Positions 1 to 9,588 of a stretch of 58,242 bases of DNA are shown piece after piece (the first letter of the stretch is position 1; each line of letters opens with the position of its first letter). Source of the DNA: SAT2750 sp964476375 (GTDB taxonomy: Bacteria > Planctomycetota > Planctomycetia > Pirellulales > Pirellulaceae); the NCBI GenBank assembly GCA_964476375.1, contig CAYYZW010000302.1:1-58242 (forward strand). The letters run 5' to 3'. Below the pieces are notes generated by a model, which was not told the DNA's origin, searched no databases, and was given only the letters and a program-made list of their open reading frames with translations. A program made the translations under genes and the position numbers.

Positions 1-1761
1 GCATCGCACGTGGTTACCCGCTCCCTGCATTTGACTGGCAAGTTCAAGTACCGCGCTCCCGAAACCACCTGCCAGGGCTGCCTCTTCCACCGTCACGACA
101 AAGGGCGAATCCTCGAGCACGCCGGCCAGTGCCTGGCGATCAAGCGGCTTGACAAAACGAGCATTCAGCACACCCACGTCCAGCCCCTCCCCGGCGAGTT
201 CCTTGCGGGCTGCCAGAGCCTGATCCAGAAGGGCACCACAGGAGACAATCGTGCCGTCCGATCCCGTCTCCAGCTGCTCGCTCTGACCGAATTGAAGATC
301 CGCCACCTGCCGGGATATCCGTGGGGCACTCGCCTTGGGATAACGAACTGCACAGGGCCCCTCGTGCTGGATGGAAAAATGAAGCATCCGCCGGAGGTCT
401 TCTCCATCGGCCGGTGCCATCATTGTCATGTTCGGGAAGATCCTCAGGTAACCAAGGTCAAACAGACCATGATGGGTTGGGCCATCGGGACCCGCCAGAC
501 CGGAACGATCCATCATGAAAGTGACCGGCAAGTTCTGCAGGGCAACTTCCTGGAAAATCTGATCCAGGCTGCGCTGCAGGAAAGTACTGTAGATGGCCAC
601 GATCGGTCGCAAACCTGCCTTGGCCTGTCCCGCGGCAAAGGCAACCGCATGGCCCTCGCAGATTCCCACGTCAAAGAAGCGGTCCGGGAACTCGTCCCGC
701 ACCGGCTCCAGCTTGTTTCCCTGGCACATGGCCGCTGTCAGCACGGTCACCCGTTCATCCTGCCGCATCACCTCGAGAATGGAATCGCGGGCGTAATGAG
801 TAAAGTTAAGCGTTCCGGGGGCAGGCGCGCCCTGGGGCGTTTCGGTCGATGCCAGCGTCGGCGGGGTATGGTAAAAAACAGGGTCCTCGGCAGCCGGCTC
901 GTAACCGTGTCCTTTCTCCGTCACCACGTGCAAGAGCGTGGGGCCCTTGGTGTCCTTGACCATCTTCATGTACTTGCGGAGCGTGGCAATGTCATGGCCA
1001 TCGACCGGCCCCAGGTAGCGGAAACCGAGTTCCTCGAACATCATGCCCCCGTGCAACCCCGCCTTGACCGCCTCCTTGAGCTGGCCAAGAAACCGTTCCA
1101 CCGGGTCACCAAGCAGCGGGACGCTATTAAGGATCTTGCGGGCCTCGGATTTCAAACCGGTATAAAAGGGAGCGGTTCGTAGCCGGTCGAGGTAGGATGC
1201 CAGACCACCGACCCTGGGACAAATCGACATCTTGTTGTCATTAAGAATAACCAGCAGACGGTCACTCGATGTTCCACTGTTGTTAAACGCCTCCGAAACA
1301 ATCCCGGATGGAAAGGCCCCGTCCCCGATCACGGCAACCGCATGACGATCCTGGTCACCGGAGAGGTCATCCCCGGAATGGATTCCCAGCATGGTCGAAA
1401 TACTACTCCCCGCATGCCCGGTCATGAACAGGTCATAGGGACTCTCCTCAGGATTGGGATACCCCATCAACCCTGAGCGAGTACGGATGGAGAGAAAATC
1501 TGCATAACGGCCCGTCACCAGCTTGTGCGGGTAGATCTGATGCCCGGTATCCCAGAGCAGGTGGTCATGCAGGAAATCAAAGCTGCTATGCAGTGCCAGG
1601 CAGAGTTCCACCACTCCCAGGTTCGATGCAAAATGGGCAGAACGTGATTCCAGGAGCGTGCAGAGGACGTCACGAATCTCCTCAGCCAGTGTTTCCAGCT
1701 GGCTGACCGACATGGCCGACAGCTCGCGGGCCGACGTAAGCTTGGCAAGATTCGGGTGCAT
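1..1761 (-). CDS. dxs: 1-deoxy-D-xylulose-5-phosphate synthase, 3' end cut by window edge
   Basis: Condenses pyruvate and glyceraldehyde-3-phosphate using thiamine diphosphate, the first step of the MEP isoprenoid route in the cytosol. Reading the minus strand from ATG 1761 gives 587 codons with no stop. They include GHAGSS near residue 115, GDGAFPSG near 145 followed by NN near 158 (the TPP/metal motif), a Glu near 366 in DVGICEGHA (the catalytic transketolase Glu position), YSTFLQRS, and DRSGLAGPDGPTHHG. About 40 C-terminal residues lie outside the window, judged from the family length of about 630. The start follows the prenyl synthase stop by 5 bases, so the two are co-transcribed and supply MEP product to the adjacent chain-elongating enzyme. 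The identity is secure. Confidence 0.96.
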   Translation of the reverse strand, partial: MHPNLAKLTSARELSAMSVSQLETLAEEIRDVLCTLLESRSAHFASNLGVVELCLALHSSFDFLHDHLLWDTGHQIYPHKLVTGRYADFLSIRTRSGLMGYPNPEESPYDLFMTGHAGSSISTMLGIHSGDDLSGDQDRHAVAVIGDGAFPSGIVSEAFNNSGTSSDRLLVILNDNKMSICPRVGGLASYLDRLRTAPFYTGLKSEARKILNSVPLLGDPVERFLGQLKEAVKAGLHGGMMFEELGFRYLGPVDGHDIATLRKYMKMVKDTKGPTLLHVVTEKGHGYEPAAEDPVFYHTPPTLASTETPQGAPAPGTLNFTHYARDSILEVMRQDERVTVLTAAMCQGNKLEPVRDEFPDRFFDVGICEGHAVAFAAGQAKAGLRPIVAIYSTFLQRSLDQIFQEVALQNLPVTFMMDRSGLAGPDGPTHHGLFDLGYLRIFPNMTMMAPADGEDLRRMLHFSIQHEGPCAVRYPKASAPRISRQVADLQFGQSEQLETGSDGTIVSCGALLDQALAARKELAGEGLDVGVLNARFVKPLDRQALAGVLEDSPFVVTVEEAALAGGFGSAVLELASQMQGAGNHVRC

Positions 1762-1766
1762 GATGC

Positions 1767-2663
1767 TCACTTTTCTCGGTCCAGCACAAAACGCGCCAGG
1801 GATATGAGTGGCTCGGCGGCTGCATCGAAACCGGCCAGCGCCTGGCAAGCTTCCTCAATCAACACCGATGCCCGACGACGACTCTCTGCGCCGCCCAGCA
1901 TCGTTGGAAACGTCAACTTCCCTCGCACCGCGTCCTTTCTCGTTTTTTTTCCCACCTGGTCCTCGTCTCCCGTCTCGTCAAGCAGGTCATCGGTCACCTG
2001 GAATGCCATTCCCAGTTTACTTCCATACGTCTCCAGGGACGCGATTTGTTCATCCGACCCTCCGCTGACGATCGCTCCCAGCCGCAACGACACGCGGAAC
2101 ATCGCCCCTGTCTTGCGGCGATGGATCGCTTCGAGCCGTTCCAGGCAGGGCTCCCCGTCGACACCGGCCAGGTCGTCCACCTGGCCCCCCACCAGGTTAC
2201 TGGGCCCCGCGGCGGCGGCCAGTTCCCTGCAACAACGGGAGACCACCTCTGCCGGCGCATCGGACGCGGCGAGCACCTCGAAGGCCTGCGCCAGCAACGC
2301 GTCCCCGGCCAGGATCGCATTGGCCTCGCCGAACAGCCTGTGGCAGGTCGGAAGGCCCCGGCGGAGATCATCATCATCCATCGCTGGCAGGTCATCGTGG
2401 ATCAGGGAATAGGTATGAATCATTTCCACGGCACATGCTGCCGGAAGTGCCGCATCCCCCTCCTGACCGCAGGCCCGGGCAGCCATTAACACCAGCATCG
2501 GCCGCAGCCGCTTGCCGGACGAGAGCAGGCTATGCCGTATCGCTTCTTTCAACACGGCCGGACAGTCGGCTTCATAAAGCGTGAGCCGGTCCAACTCGGC
2601 ATCCACCCGTTGCCGAAGGGACTCTGCCGATGCCAGGAAATTCAGCTTGTCCGTGGTTGTCAT
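1767..2663 (-). CDS. ispA: Polyprenyl (farnesyl/geranylgeranyl-type) diphosphate synthase
   Basis: A 298-residue trans-prenyltransferase that elongates allylic diphosphates with isopentenyl diphosphate. The first Asp-rich motif is DDLPAMD (residues 90-96), the DDxxxxD form of bacterial short-chain synthases, followed by DDLRRG. The second Asp-rich motif is DDLLD (225-229), followed by the usual Gly-Lys-rich segment and the conserved basic KRLRP near residue 51. The gene lies between xseB and dxs, the arrangement widely seen for ispA. Chain length (C15 or C20) cannot be decided from sequence alone, so the symbol is by context. The stop is 5 bases before the dxs start, consistent with one transcript. 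Confidence 0.9.
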   Translation of the reverse strand: MTTTDKLNFLASAESLRQRVDAELDRLTLYEADCPAVLKEAIRHSLLSSGKRLRPMLVLMAARACGQEGDAALPAACAVEMIHTYSLIHDDLPAMDDDDLRRGLPTCHRLFGEANAILAGDALLAQAFEVLAASDAPAEVVSRCCRELAAAAGPSNLVGGQVDDLAGVDGEPCLERLEAIHRRKTGAMFRVSLRLGAIVSGGSDEQIASLETYGSKLGMAFQVTDDLLDETGDEDQVGKKTRKDAVRGKLTFPTMLGGAESRRRASVLIEEACQALAGFDAAAEPLISLARFVLDREK

Positions 2664-2850
2664 TTTAAGTGAACTCGCAGGTCAAGCGTGCGTGATTGAA
2701 ACCAAGTAAAAAGACATTCCTCCCCCACCAGATGTCTTTAGCTGGGACGTCGCCAACCGCTCTCCAGAAGGCCATGGTCCATGAGGAAGAGGACGAGGAA
2801 CAGGGACACGCATGCCATCGGGGGACACGCTATCGATCGATCCCTCTAGT

Positions 2851-3216
2851 CTAGAACAGGCCCGGTTCATCGTCCACCGGCGGATCCTGCGAGCTATTGC
2901 CAGAACTCTTTTCGGCACCCCGTCGCTCGCCCCGGGTCGCCTGCTTTTCGTCCAGAGAAAGATCCTCGTCTTCCAGGGCAGTGGTGACCGCCTCTCCCTC
3001 CGACGTCACCTCACTTAATAACTCCACGCTGCGGGTCGCTTCTTCAAGCTGTCCATGGCACTGTTTCAGCAGGGCCACACATTGCTGGTAGCACTCGAGC
3101 GACTCTCCCAGGCCCAGCTGTCCATCCTCAAGCTCCTGCACGGATGCTTCCAGCGTCTCCAGGGCCTGCTCAAAACTCAACTTGTCCTGCCCATCTTCCT
3201 TTTTCTTCTTGGCCAT
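2851..3216 (-). CDS. xseB: Exodeoxyribonuclease VII small subunit
   Basis: The small subunit assembles in several copies with XseA to degrade single-stranded DNA. The residues after the start, LSFEQALETLEASVQELEDG, are the family signature, and the following helix (LGLGESLECYQQCVALL) is also typical. The C-terminal half, about 45 residues, is a charged low-complexity tail that makes this protein (121 residues) longer than the usual 70-90. I chose ATG 3216; a GTG at 3219 is directly upstream and equally close to the GGAGG/AGGG Shine-Dalgarno sequence at about 3224-3232. The gene follows the xseA stop with no gap and is translationally coupled to it. Confidence 0.9.
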   Translation of the reverse strand: MAKKKKEDGQDKLSFEQALETLEASVQELEDGQLGLGESLECYQQCVALLKQCHGQLEEATRSVELLSEVTSEGEAVTTALEDEDLSLDEKQATRGERRGAEKSSGNSSQDPPVDDEPGLF

Positions 3217-3219
3217 CAC

Positions 3220-4596
3220 TTATCCCTCCTCCGGTCGTAAATCCTGCTGCCCCTTACTCCGGGCGGTTATTTCTTCCACGCGGCTGACCACGTCCCCGCT
3301 GGAAAGCTGGGTTATGATCCTGCTGCCAACCTCGACCTGGTCTGCCCCGGTCAGAAGCTGCTTGTCCTGTTCCCGTCGTGTCATGCTGTAGCCCCGCCCC
3401 AGCACCGACAGCGGGCTGAGCGACTGAAGCCGGCCAGCCAGTGCGGAGAGCCCGTCTCGCTTTGATGCCAGCCGTTGAACGACCGCCCGATCAGCGCGGA
3501 ATTCCAGTTCATCAATTTTTCGGGAAAGCAGTCGCAGGGGCTCGTCTGGTCGGCGGAGGATCCGGCGACGACGAAGTTCCCTGAGGCGGGCCTGGAGCGA
3601 GTCGAGTTTCGACTGCAGGGCCATTCCCAACCGACGTCGTGCGACAGCGAGCTGCGACTGCATCTCCTTCCGGGAGGGGACTACGATTTCCCCCGCCTCG
3701 CTGGGAGTCAGGGCCCGGCGATCGGCGACCAGGTCCGAGAGCGTGACATCAATCTCGTGTCCGACAGCCGAGACAACGGGAATCCGGGAATCAAAAATAG
3801 CACGCAGAACTGGTTCCTCGTTAAAACACCAGAGGTCCTCCATGCTCCCTCCACCCCGTCCCACCACCAGCACGTCCGGTGCGGGATGCAACTGGTTTGC
3901 CTGCTCGATCCCACGGACAATCTCCCCGGCAGCCCCCTCTCCCTGGACACGGGCAGGAATGACCAGCACGTGGGCCGCCGGCCAGCGTCGGCGCAGAACC
4001 TCCAGGAAATCACGGATCGCTGCACCGGTGGGGCTGGTGACAAAGGCAATGCTGCGGGGAATCGGGGGAAGCGGTTTCTTGTGGGCCGGATCAAACAGTC
4101 CCTCGGTCGTCAGCCTCTGCTGCAACTGCCGTAGCGCCACCTGCATGGCACCCTCGCCCTGTGGCTGGAGCTGGCGGATAACCAGCTGATAACTCCCCCG
4201 GGGAGGATAGACATCCACCTCCCCGCCACAGAGTACATGCTGGCCGTCCTCGGGCTGGAACCCCAGCCGACTGGCCGTGTTGCGCCATATCACTCCCCGT
4301 ACCTGGGCACCATCGTCCTTCAGTGTGAGATAGATATGTCCACTCTTGGGTCGAGCCAGGTCGGTCAACTCACCACTCACCCAGACGCGTGGGAACTCTC
4401 CTTCCAGCACCTCCTTGATCTGGCCGGTCAACTCGCTGACCGTCAGGACGTCCTGCTCACTCTGCGGCTGTTCAATCAACGGTGGGTTCCCGGGAAAGAA
4501 TAACGATGCATCCGCTGATCGTAGCAGAGCCTCGTGAGGAAGGGTATAAGCGAGCGGTGCATACCGACCCGCTTCCCCGGGGCAGCCCAGGGGCAT
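3220..4596 (-). CDS. xseA: Exodeoxyribonuclease VII large subunit
   Basis: Catalytic subunit of the ssDNA exonuclease VII complex. The N-terminal OB-fold begins at LTVSELTGQIKEVLEG, with VWVSGEL and SGHIYLTLKDD following. The middle holds the family core PIPRSIAFVTSPTGAAIRDF and the glycine-rich VVGRGGGSMEDLW segment, then SAVGHEIDVTL, a long coiled-coil region, and a C-terminal VLGRGYSM motif. The frame stays open upstream to 4701, but ATG 4596 overlaps the TGA of the acyltransferase gene (TGATG). That gives 458 residues, close to the family size, so I place the start there. A TTG at 4479 is an alternative that would remove a divergent N-terminal extension of about 39 residues. Confidence 0.92.
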   Translation of the reverse strand: MPLGCPGEAGRYAPLAYTLPHEALLRSADASLFFPGNPPLIEQPQSEQDVLTVSELTGQIKEVLEGEFPRVWVSGELTDLARPKSGHIYLTLKDDGAQVRGVIWRNTASRLGFQPEDGQHVLCGGEVDVYPPRGSYQLVIRQLQPQGEGAMQVALRQLQQRLTTEGLFDPAHKKPLPPIPRSIAFVTSPTGAAIRDFLEVLRRRWPAAHVLVIPARVQGEGAAGEIVRGIEQANQLHPAPDVLVVGRGGGSMEDLWCFNEEPVLRAIFDSRIPVVSAVGHEIDVTLSDLVADRRALTPSEAGEIVVPSRKEMQSQLAVARRRLGMALQSKLDSLQARLRELRRRRILRRPDEPLRLLSRKIDELEFRADRAVVQRLASKRDGLSALAGRLQSLSPLSVLGRGYSMTRREQDKQLLTGADQVEVGSRIITQLSSGDVVSRVEEITARSKGQQDLRPEEG

Positions 4597-5348
4597 CAGG
4601 CGGCACGATCGCGTGGAGAACGGCGGCAGAGCTGGTAGTAGGGAGAGGTGCTCCGCAGCAGCGGTAACTGGCAATCCATCGCCTGGCCACTGGCCGCCCA
4701 CTGTTCCGCCGTCTCGGTCAGTTGCTGAAGCTCCTTTTCGGCCTGCTGGCGGTAGGTCTCGATCTGGTCTCGCTGGATCTCGGCAGGGACCATCAGCGGG
4801 GGGCCGATCACCATCCTGGCCCGGCTGCCGGGCCGGGGTATGGCGAACTGGTCCCAGGTGCTCTTTAACCGCCAGGGTCGATCATAACCGAGCCCCAGGC
4901 AGACCAGTGGGATTCCCAGCCGCGATGCCAGGTAAATGCACCCCTGGGCCAGGCGACGGCGAGGACCGCGGGGGCCATCCGGAGTCATCGTCAGGTTCAT
5001 GCTGCCGGAGATATCCATCGCCCTCCGCAGGCTGGCAACTCCTCCACGGGAAGAGGATCCGCGAATCGTCCGGAAACCCATGTAACGGGAGGCCTCGGCA
5101 ACAAACTCCGCGTCATAATGCCTGCTCAGCAACATGGCGATATTGCAGTGTCCGCGAAGGTAAAAGGGAAAGGGAATGTACTCGTGCCAGAAAAGAAAGA
5201 TCGCCGGCCCCTGGAATTCCGGCATCGCCGGGTCCACGGTCCTGTCGTAAAGCGCCACCCGGTAATCGAGTGTCCGCATCCAGCTGCGGACCAGCAGGCT
5301 GACTGCCAGTCCACCGACTTTCGGGATCCAGGGTGCGCGAATTCTCAT
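4596..5348 (-). CDS. DUF374-family lysophospholipid acyltransferase-like protein
   Basis: A 250-residue member of the DUF374 acyltransferase family, related to the LPLAT/LpxL superfamily that transfers acyl chains to lipid or sugar acceptors at the inner membrane. Visible motifs are LFWHEY (residues ~50-55, in the place of the catalytic H-x4-D box), RGSSSRGG (~95), and TPDGPRGPRR (~120-129), the most characteristic DUF374 signature. A hydrophobic N-terminal stretch may anchor it. The C-terminal ~35 residues are polar and look variable. The true substrate is unknown; the presence of kdsA elsewhere in the window makes lipid A or a related lipid a reasonable inference. Its TGA overlaps the xseA ATG. 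Confidence 0.82.
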   Translation of the reverse strand: MRIRAPWIPKVGGLAVSLLVRSWMRTLDYRVALYDRTVDPAMPEFQGPAIFLFWHEYIPFPFYLRGHCNIAMLLSRHYDAEFVAEASRYMGFRTIRGSSSRGGVASLRRAMDISGSMNLTMTPDGPRGPRRRLAQGCIYLASRLGIPLVCLGLGYDRPWRLKSTWDQFAIPRPGSRARMVIGPPLMVPAEIQRDQIETYRQQAEKELQQLTETAEQWAASGQAMDCQLPLLRSTSPYYQLCRRSPRDRAA

Positions 5349-5375
5349 CTTGTGGCATCCATGCCTGGGTAAACT

Positions 5376-6212
5376 TCAGTCCGGCCAGTGTCCCCGGAAA
5401 ACCTCCGTTGCTGGCCCGGTCATGTACAGGTGATTGTCATCCTCGTTCCAGTGCAGCTCCAGGTCCCCTCCACGAAGGTGATTGGTGATCCGCCGGGACG
5501 TCCTGCCGGTGAGCACCCCGGCCACGCAGACGGCCGAGGCCCCCGTCCCACATGCCCAGGTTTCACCCGAGCCCCGTTCCCAGGTCCGCTGACGGACCTC
5601 TCCAGGCGAGATCACCTCCACGAACTCCACATTCACCCGCGCCGGGAAATGTTCATCCACCTCAATCTGAGGACCGGCGCCGAGCACCAGCTCGTCGGTC
5701 GCCTCATCAACAAAGATCACGCAGTGCGGGTTGCCCATCGAGACACAGGTTACTTCCAGCTGGCGGCCGTCAACGGTCAGCGGGCTGTTGACGACAGGGT
5801 TCCCGGGAAGCAACGTGGGAATCTGGCCAGCCTCGAGGACAGGTTCTCCCATATCCACACAGACCCGGGAGACCCGGCCAGCCTCCAGTTCCAGTTGCAG
5901 CGAGAGAATACCGCTGCCTGTCTCAACCGCAAGCGGATTCCGGGTGCTGATTCCCTGCTCGTACACGTACTTGCCGAGACAACGGATACCATTGCCACAC
6001 ATCTCCGCTTCCGACCCGTCGGCATTGAACATCTGCATGCGGGCATCCGCCTGGTCACTGGGATGAATGAGAATTAACCCATCGGCACCCACGCCAAACT
6101 GGCGGTGGGAGATTTCCCGGGCCAGGGCAGGGAGGTCCCCGGGAATGGACTCCTGGAAACAATCGACAAAAATGTAGTCGTTTCCAGCGCCATGCATCTT
6201 GGTGAATTTCAT
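5376..6212 (-). CDS. dapF: Diaminopimelate epimerase
   Basis: Interconverts LL- and meso-diaminopimelate for lysine and peptidoglycan synthesis, using two cysteines as acid/base pair. The start ATG 6212 gives the canonical MKFTKMHGAGNDY and is preceded by a GGAGGGGAG Shine-Dalgarno sequence; an upstream in-frame ATG at 6236 would put that site inside the gene. Cys72 lies in MCGNGIRCLG and Cys221 in WACGTGASA, both intact, with FGVGADGL at about 39-46 and GNPHCVIFV in the middle. The 278 residues match the family. Retention of dapF fits a DAP-type peptidoglycan or lysine pathway. The next gene downstream is the acyltransferase. Confidence 0.96.
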   Translation of the reverse strand: MKFTKMHGAGNDYIFVDCFQESIPGDLPALAREISHRQFGVGADGLILIHPSDQADARMQMFNADGSEAEMCGNGIRCLGKYVYEQGISTRNPLAVETGSGILSLQLELEAGRVSRVCVDMGEPVLEAGQIPTLLPGNPVVNSPLTVDGRQLEVTCVSMGNPHCVIFVDEATDELVLGAGPQIEVDEHFPARVNVEFVEVISPGEVRQRTWERGSGETWACGTGASAVCVAGVLTGRTSRRITNHLRGGDLELHWNEDDNHLYMTGPATEVFRGHWPD

Positions 6213-6303
6213 CTGGCTACAACTCCCCTCCGGCAACGCGTCTTCAGGCTGCCTGCCTTATCGTCGTCGATCACCGTGGCAGGGACAATACGTTCCGGTT
6301 GGT

Positions 6304-9300
6304 TCAACGAAAGACCCCCCCACTTCCCGGCTGTGGACTGGCAACCGCCGGAATCTCCGCCGGCCTGCGGTTCTCCAGGTCGACCAGGATCCGCTGCAGT
6401 GGGTCTTCCAGTTCCGGCAATGCCGTGCTGCTGATTTCCGGTTTCGCCAGGGAGCCCGCCACGTTAATCTCCAGCAACCTGCGACTCGCCTCGGCCAGGA
6501 CTGCCTTGACAAGCGGAACCCTGATTTCATCCCGCCCCACGACGGTGTAAAGCCGCAAGTTGATCTCCCTGTCCAGGTTCATCCAGCCACTCCCTTCCAG
6601 GCTCAGGGCATCCCCCCGGATATGTATTCGCTCAAGCTGGATATGGTCTGCGACGATCCGCAGGTCGATTTCCGTAGAGCTGGTATGCTCGGGAACCGGC
6701 TCCGGCCGTGGCACCAGGTTACGGACCGCCACGATCAAAGGTGCCTCGTCGATATCCGCGGTTCGGAGCCGGACCTGGCCGTTCCCCTGCCAGGTATGGA
6801 CCCCGTCCAGTTTTCCACCAATACGGATCCAGGCATCCGCCCGCCCTGTCAATCGACCACTGATTTCCGGTGACCTGGAAAAATGGGAGAGGTCGCCGTC
6901 TGCAAGCTGAATTTCAGCGATGAAACGCTGCGTCGGTTCTTTGACAACCTGGGCATCAAGCTGCAGGGTTCCTCCGACATAGTTCCCCGAGAGCCGGCGG
7001 GATGTATCCTGGCCCGTGAACGACCCAACCCAGCGGCCCAGCAGCAGCTGGTCCCTGTCAACCCAGAGTGGCCCCCGTATGGCCGTCAGTTGCTTGCCCT
7101 TGAGCTGTACCGAATCGATCTCGATCTCCCCCTGCGTGTGTGCTTCCTGATCATCCCACCGGCCAAACAGGCGAATGCCCCCAAACAGGTTCTCCATCTG
7201 CATGCCATCGCTTCCCAGCTGGCCCCCGGCTGTCTCGATGGAAATATTCCAGGAGGCATGCACTGGCTGCTCGTGGGTGGTGCGGTGCAATAACTGCAAC
7301 TGCCCGTTGAGCATGAACTGTCCCTCCGGCTGCAGCCGGGCAACGGCAGGTCCAATACTGCCAGGCAGGGCACGCACCAGGTCCTGGTCGGCGGCCAGCT
7401 TGTCAACCGCCAGCTGGTGAAGATTGACTGTCCATTCGCCGTCCGGCCGGGTCTGGCAGTCGGCGGCAAAACGAAGGACGGCATCATCATGCTGGGCGCG
7501 AAAACCGGTCAACGTGATGTTCCCGTCCGCGTAGGAGAAAGAACCACTCAGGTTGTCCAGCTGGTAAGGAAACCAGGTTGGCGTGATCCGGATGCCATCG
7601 CCTCGAACGGGCCCCTTGTCGATATCGGTACGATATTTCTCTGCCACCAGGGCGATCCTTGTGCGGGCATCCCCTGGCTCTCGTCGCAGGGTCAAAGCAA
7701 CCTGGTCAAGCGATCCTGACAGGTTGAGCGAGTTCCAGAATTGCCAGGTGCGCAGATTCAGCGACCCCAGCGCGTCGCGAAGGTCGTCATCCAATGCCAT
7801 GTCACTGGCCGCCAGTTCCATCGACAGCCTCGGCCCATCGGCTTCCATCTGCCAGCTCCCTCCACAGCGGAGGAAAGTATGGCCCTTGATGCCGGTCACA
7901 TCCTGGAACTGCCATATCTTGTCCACAAGCTGAAATCGTCCCTGCACGCGGTTGATCGGGTAGGGGAAAGACTTGTAGCGTATTGCCCCGTCACGCAGTT
8001 GAATCGCCAGCTGCGTGTGGGCAGGACGCCGGTCCCCCTCGTACTGGAAACTGGCCTCTTCCAAAAGGACCAGGCCGGTCGGCTGCAGCGATCGCATGAA
8101 CTGCTGGGAACGCGGATCGAGGGCTCCCAGCAATTCATCATCGAGCGGAACAGGGCCGCTGGCAGAGATCTTCAGCCAGCCCCGGGGCCGGGCGAAGGGA
8201 TCCTCGACCTGGGCCCGGAACTCGAGTGCCTGTCCGTGGGCATAGGCGCGGAAATCTTCCAGTGTGAGCATCCCGTTGTGAAACCTGATCACCCCCTGTG
8301 CCGAATCGAGCGGGTAGGGGAATCGGGCGTACCGAAAGCTGAGATCCTGAAGCGTGACCGTCAGCTGATGATCCCTTCTCCCGGCCCCGCTCTCCATCGA
8401 CCAGTTCACATCCACCATTCCGTTCGGATCAAACGACCGCATCGGCCCCTGGACGGATGCCGGCAGCCGGTCGATGAAATGCCTGTTAATGGTCATCTGC
8501 CTGGCCAGCAGGTGAATATTCTCGGAGGGGCCGGAAGAACCTTCCAGCCGCTGGTAAAAACCACTTAGCCGGGCTGTTCCGGCATCGGCCTGGATGTCGT
8601 CGATGCGGAGCCCGCTGCCGTCCCACAGGATCGACGCTGTCAGTCCATGGACAGGGTAGGGCAGCCGGTCATCCTGGATGTGGCCGCCTGTCACTTCTGC
8701 CTCGAGATGTCCTCGGATACCGGATTCCCGTGGCATGGATGCCGCGGAGGATGGGTCGGAGGCAAGCGATCCTGCAAGCTGGAACCGTGCATCCAGTTCA
8801 CATGAAAGCCGAGTCGACTCATCCAGTGCCGGCACCTTCAACTGTTCGGTGACAAATCCAATCACGAGGTTGTTCGCTTCCAACGAACCAACCGTTCCCT
8901 TGAGCTCCCAATTCCGTGACTTCATGTCCAGCTGGCCGTCGAGGCGAATGGAATCAAAATCACGGCTGGTTGCGGCCGCTTCCAGTCCCCAGCGGGTCTC
9001 CTGTTTTTCTTCGAACCGGGACAGCCGCAGATGAAAATTGTCGACCATGAAAGTCATCGGGTAGCTGCCACGTGTATCCGAGACGTTGAGCTGACCACCG
9101 CGGAACTCCAGCCTGGAGAGATCTTTCTGGATAATCGGCGTTGCCGGACGCAGTGCCTCCAGGTTCCACTGGCCACCCGCCAGCCGTTCTGCAGCAATCT
9201 GTGGATGGACAAGAATCACCTTCCGGATCCGAAAAGAACCGAGCAGCAGGTGGTGGAGATCCAGATCCCCCTCCAGGGAGACCGTCTCGGTCGCCAGCAG

Positions 9301-9588
9301 TGGCCGTGGCGGAGATGCAGAGCTGCGGTCTGTCACCGGCAACGACGCCGTCACGCCCGAGAGCTCGATCCCCCGGGAGGTCTGCCGGACCCTGCCGATA
9401 TGCCAGTGCAAGTGAGGCCATTTCTCCGCCAGCTGTTTTTCCACGCGGACAGAAATCTGGCGGTTCAACTCGTACTGGATCCATTCCAGGCCGACCAGTG
9501 CGGCTGCAGCCATCACCGCTGCCAGGATCACCACGGAGCCGAGTGATCTCCTGGGCGACGGCAGGTATCCTGCTCGGCCGGGTGACAT
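6304..9588 (-). CDS. AsmA-like giant periplasmic/envelope protein
   Basis: A 1094-residue protein with one N-terminal transmembrane helix (about residues 16-36) and a very long beta-rich body with no obvious catalytic motif. The body repeats segments such as IRYKSFPYPINRVQG and IRFHNGMLTLEDF, and the C-terminus (SLEGSGWMNLDREINLRL, then LEINVAGSLAKPEI) has the look of the AsmA/TamB repeat domain. By analogy with that superfamily it may bridge inner and outer membranes and carry lipids, but this is inference. The ATG at 9588 is preceded by a perfect AAGGAGG (9595-9601) at 6-base spacing, so the start is well supported. It lies upstream of dapF in the same direction. Confidence 0.72.
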   Translation of the reverse strand: MSPGRAGYLPSPRRSLGSVVILAAVMAAAALVGLEWIQYELNRQISVRVEKQLAEKWPHLHWHIGRVRQTSRGIELSGVTASLPVTDRSSASPPRPLLATETVSLEGDLDLHHLLLGSFRIRKVILVHPQIAAERLAGGQWNLEALRPATPIIQKDLSRLEFRGGQLNVSDTRGSYPMTFMVDNFHLRLSRFEEKQETRWGLEAAATSRDFDSIRLDGQLDMKSRNWELKGTVGSLEANNLVIGFVTEQLKVPALDESTRLSCELDARFQLAGSLASDPSSAASMPRESGIRGHLEAEVTGGHIQDDRLPYPVHGLTASILWDGSGLRIDDIQADAGTARLSGFYQRLEGSSGPSENIHLLARQMTINRHFIDRLPASVQGPMRSFDPNGMVDVNWSMESGAGRRDHQLTVTLQDLSFRYARFPYPLDSAQGVIRFHNGMLTLEDFRAYAHGQALEFRAQVEDPFARPRGWLKISASGPVPLDDELLGALDPRSQQFMRSLQPTGLVLLEEASFQYEGDRRPAHTQLAIQLRDGAIRYKSFPYPINRVQGRFQLVDKIWQFQDVTGIKGHTFLRCGGSWQMEADGPRLSMELAASDMALDDDLRDALGSLNLRTWQFWNSLNLSGSLDQVALTLRREPGDARTRIALVAEKYRTDIDKGPVRGDGIRITPTWFPYQLDNLSGSFSYADGNITLTGFRAQHDDAVLRFAADCQTRPDGEWTVNLHQLAVDKLAADQDLVRALPGSIGPAVARLQPEGQFMLNGQLQLLHRTTHEQPVHASWNISIETAGGQLGSDGMQMENLFGGIRLFGRWDDQEAHTQGEIEIDSVQLKGKQLTAIRGPLWVDRDQLLLGRWVGSFTGQDTSRRLSGNYVGGTLQLDAQVVKEPTQRFIAEIQLADGDLSHFSRSPEISGRLTGRADAWIRIGGKLDGVHTWQGNGQVRLRTADIDEAPLIVAVRNLVPRPEPVPEHTSSTEIDLRIVADHIQLERIHIRGDALSLEGSGWMNLDREINLRLYTVVGRDEIRVPLVKAVLAEASRRLLEINVAGSLAKPEISSTALPELEDPLQRILVDLENRRPAEIPAVASPQPGSGGVFR

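Noticed and set aside
10..1182. A long plus-strand open frame at the left edge
   Set aside because: It lies wholly opposite dxs, whose motifs are unmistakable on the minus strand; the translation has no recognisable domain.
4597..4701. N-terminal extension of XseA
   Set aside because: It overlaps the acyltransferase gene, and ATG 4596 coupled to its TGA gives a normal-length protein.
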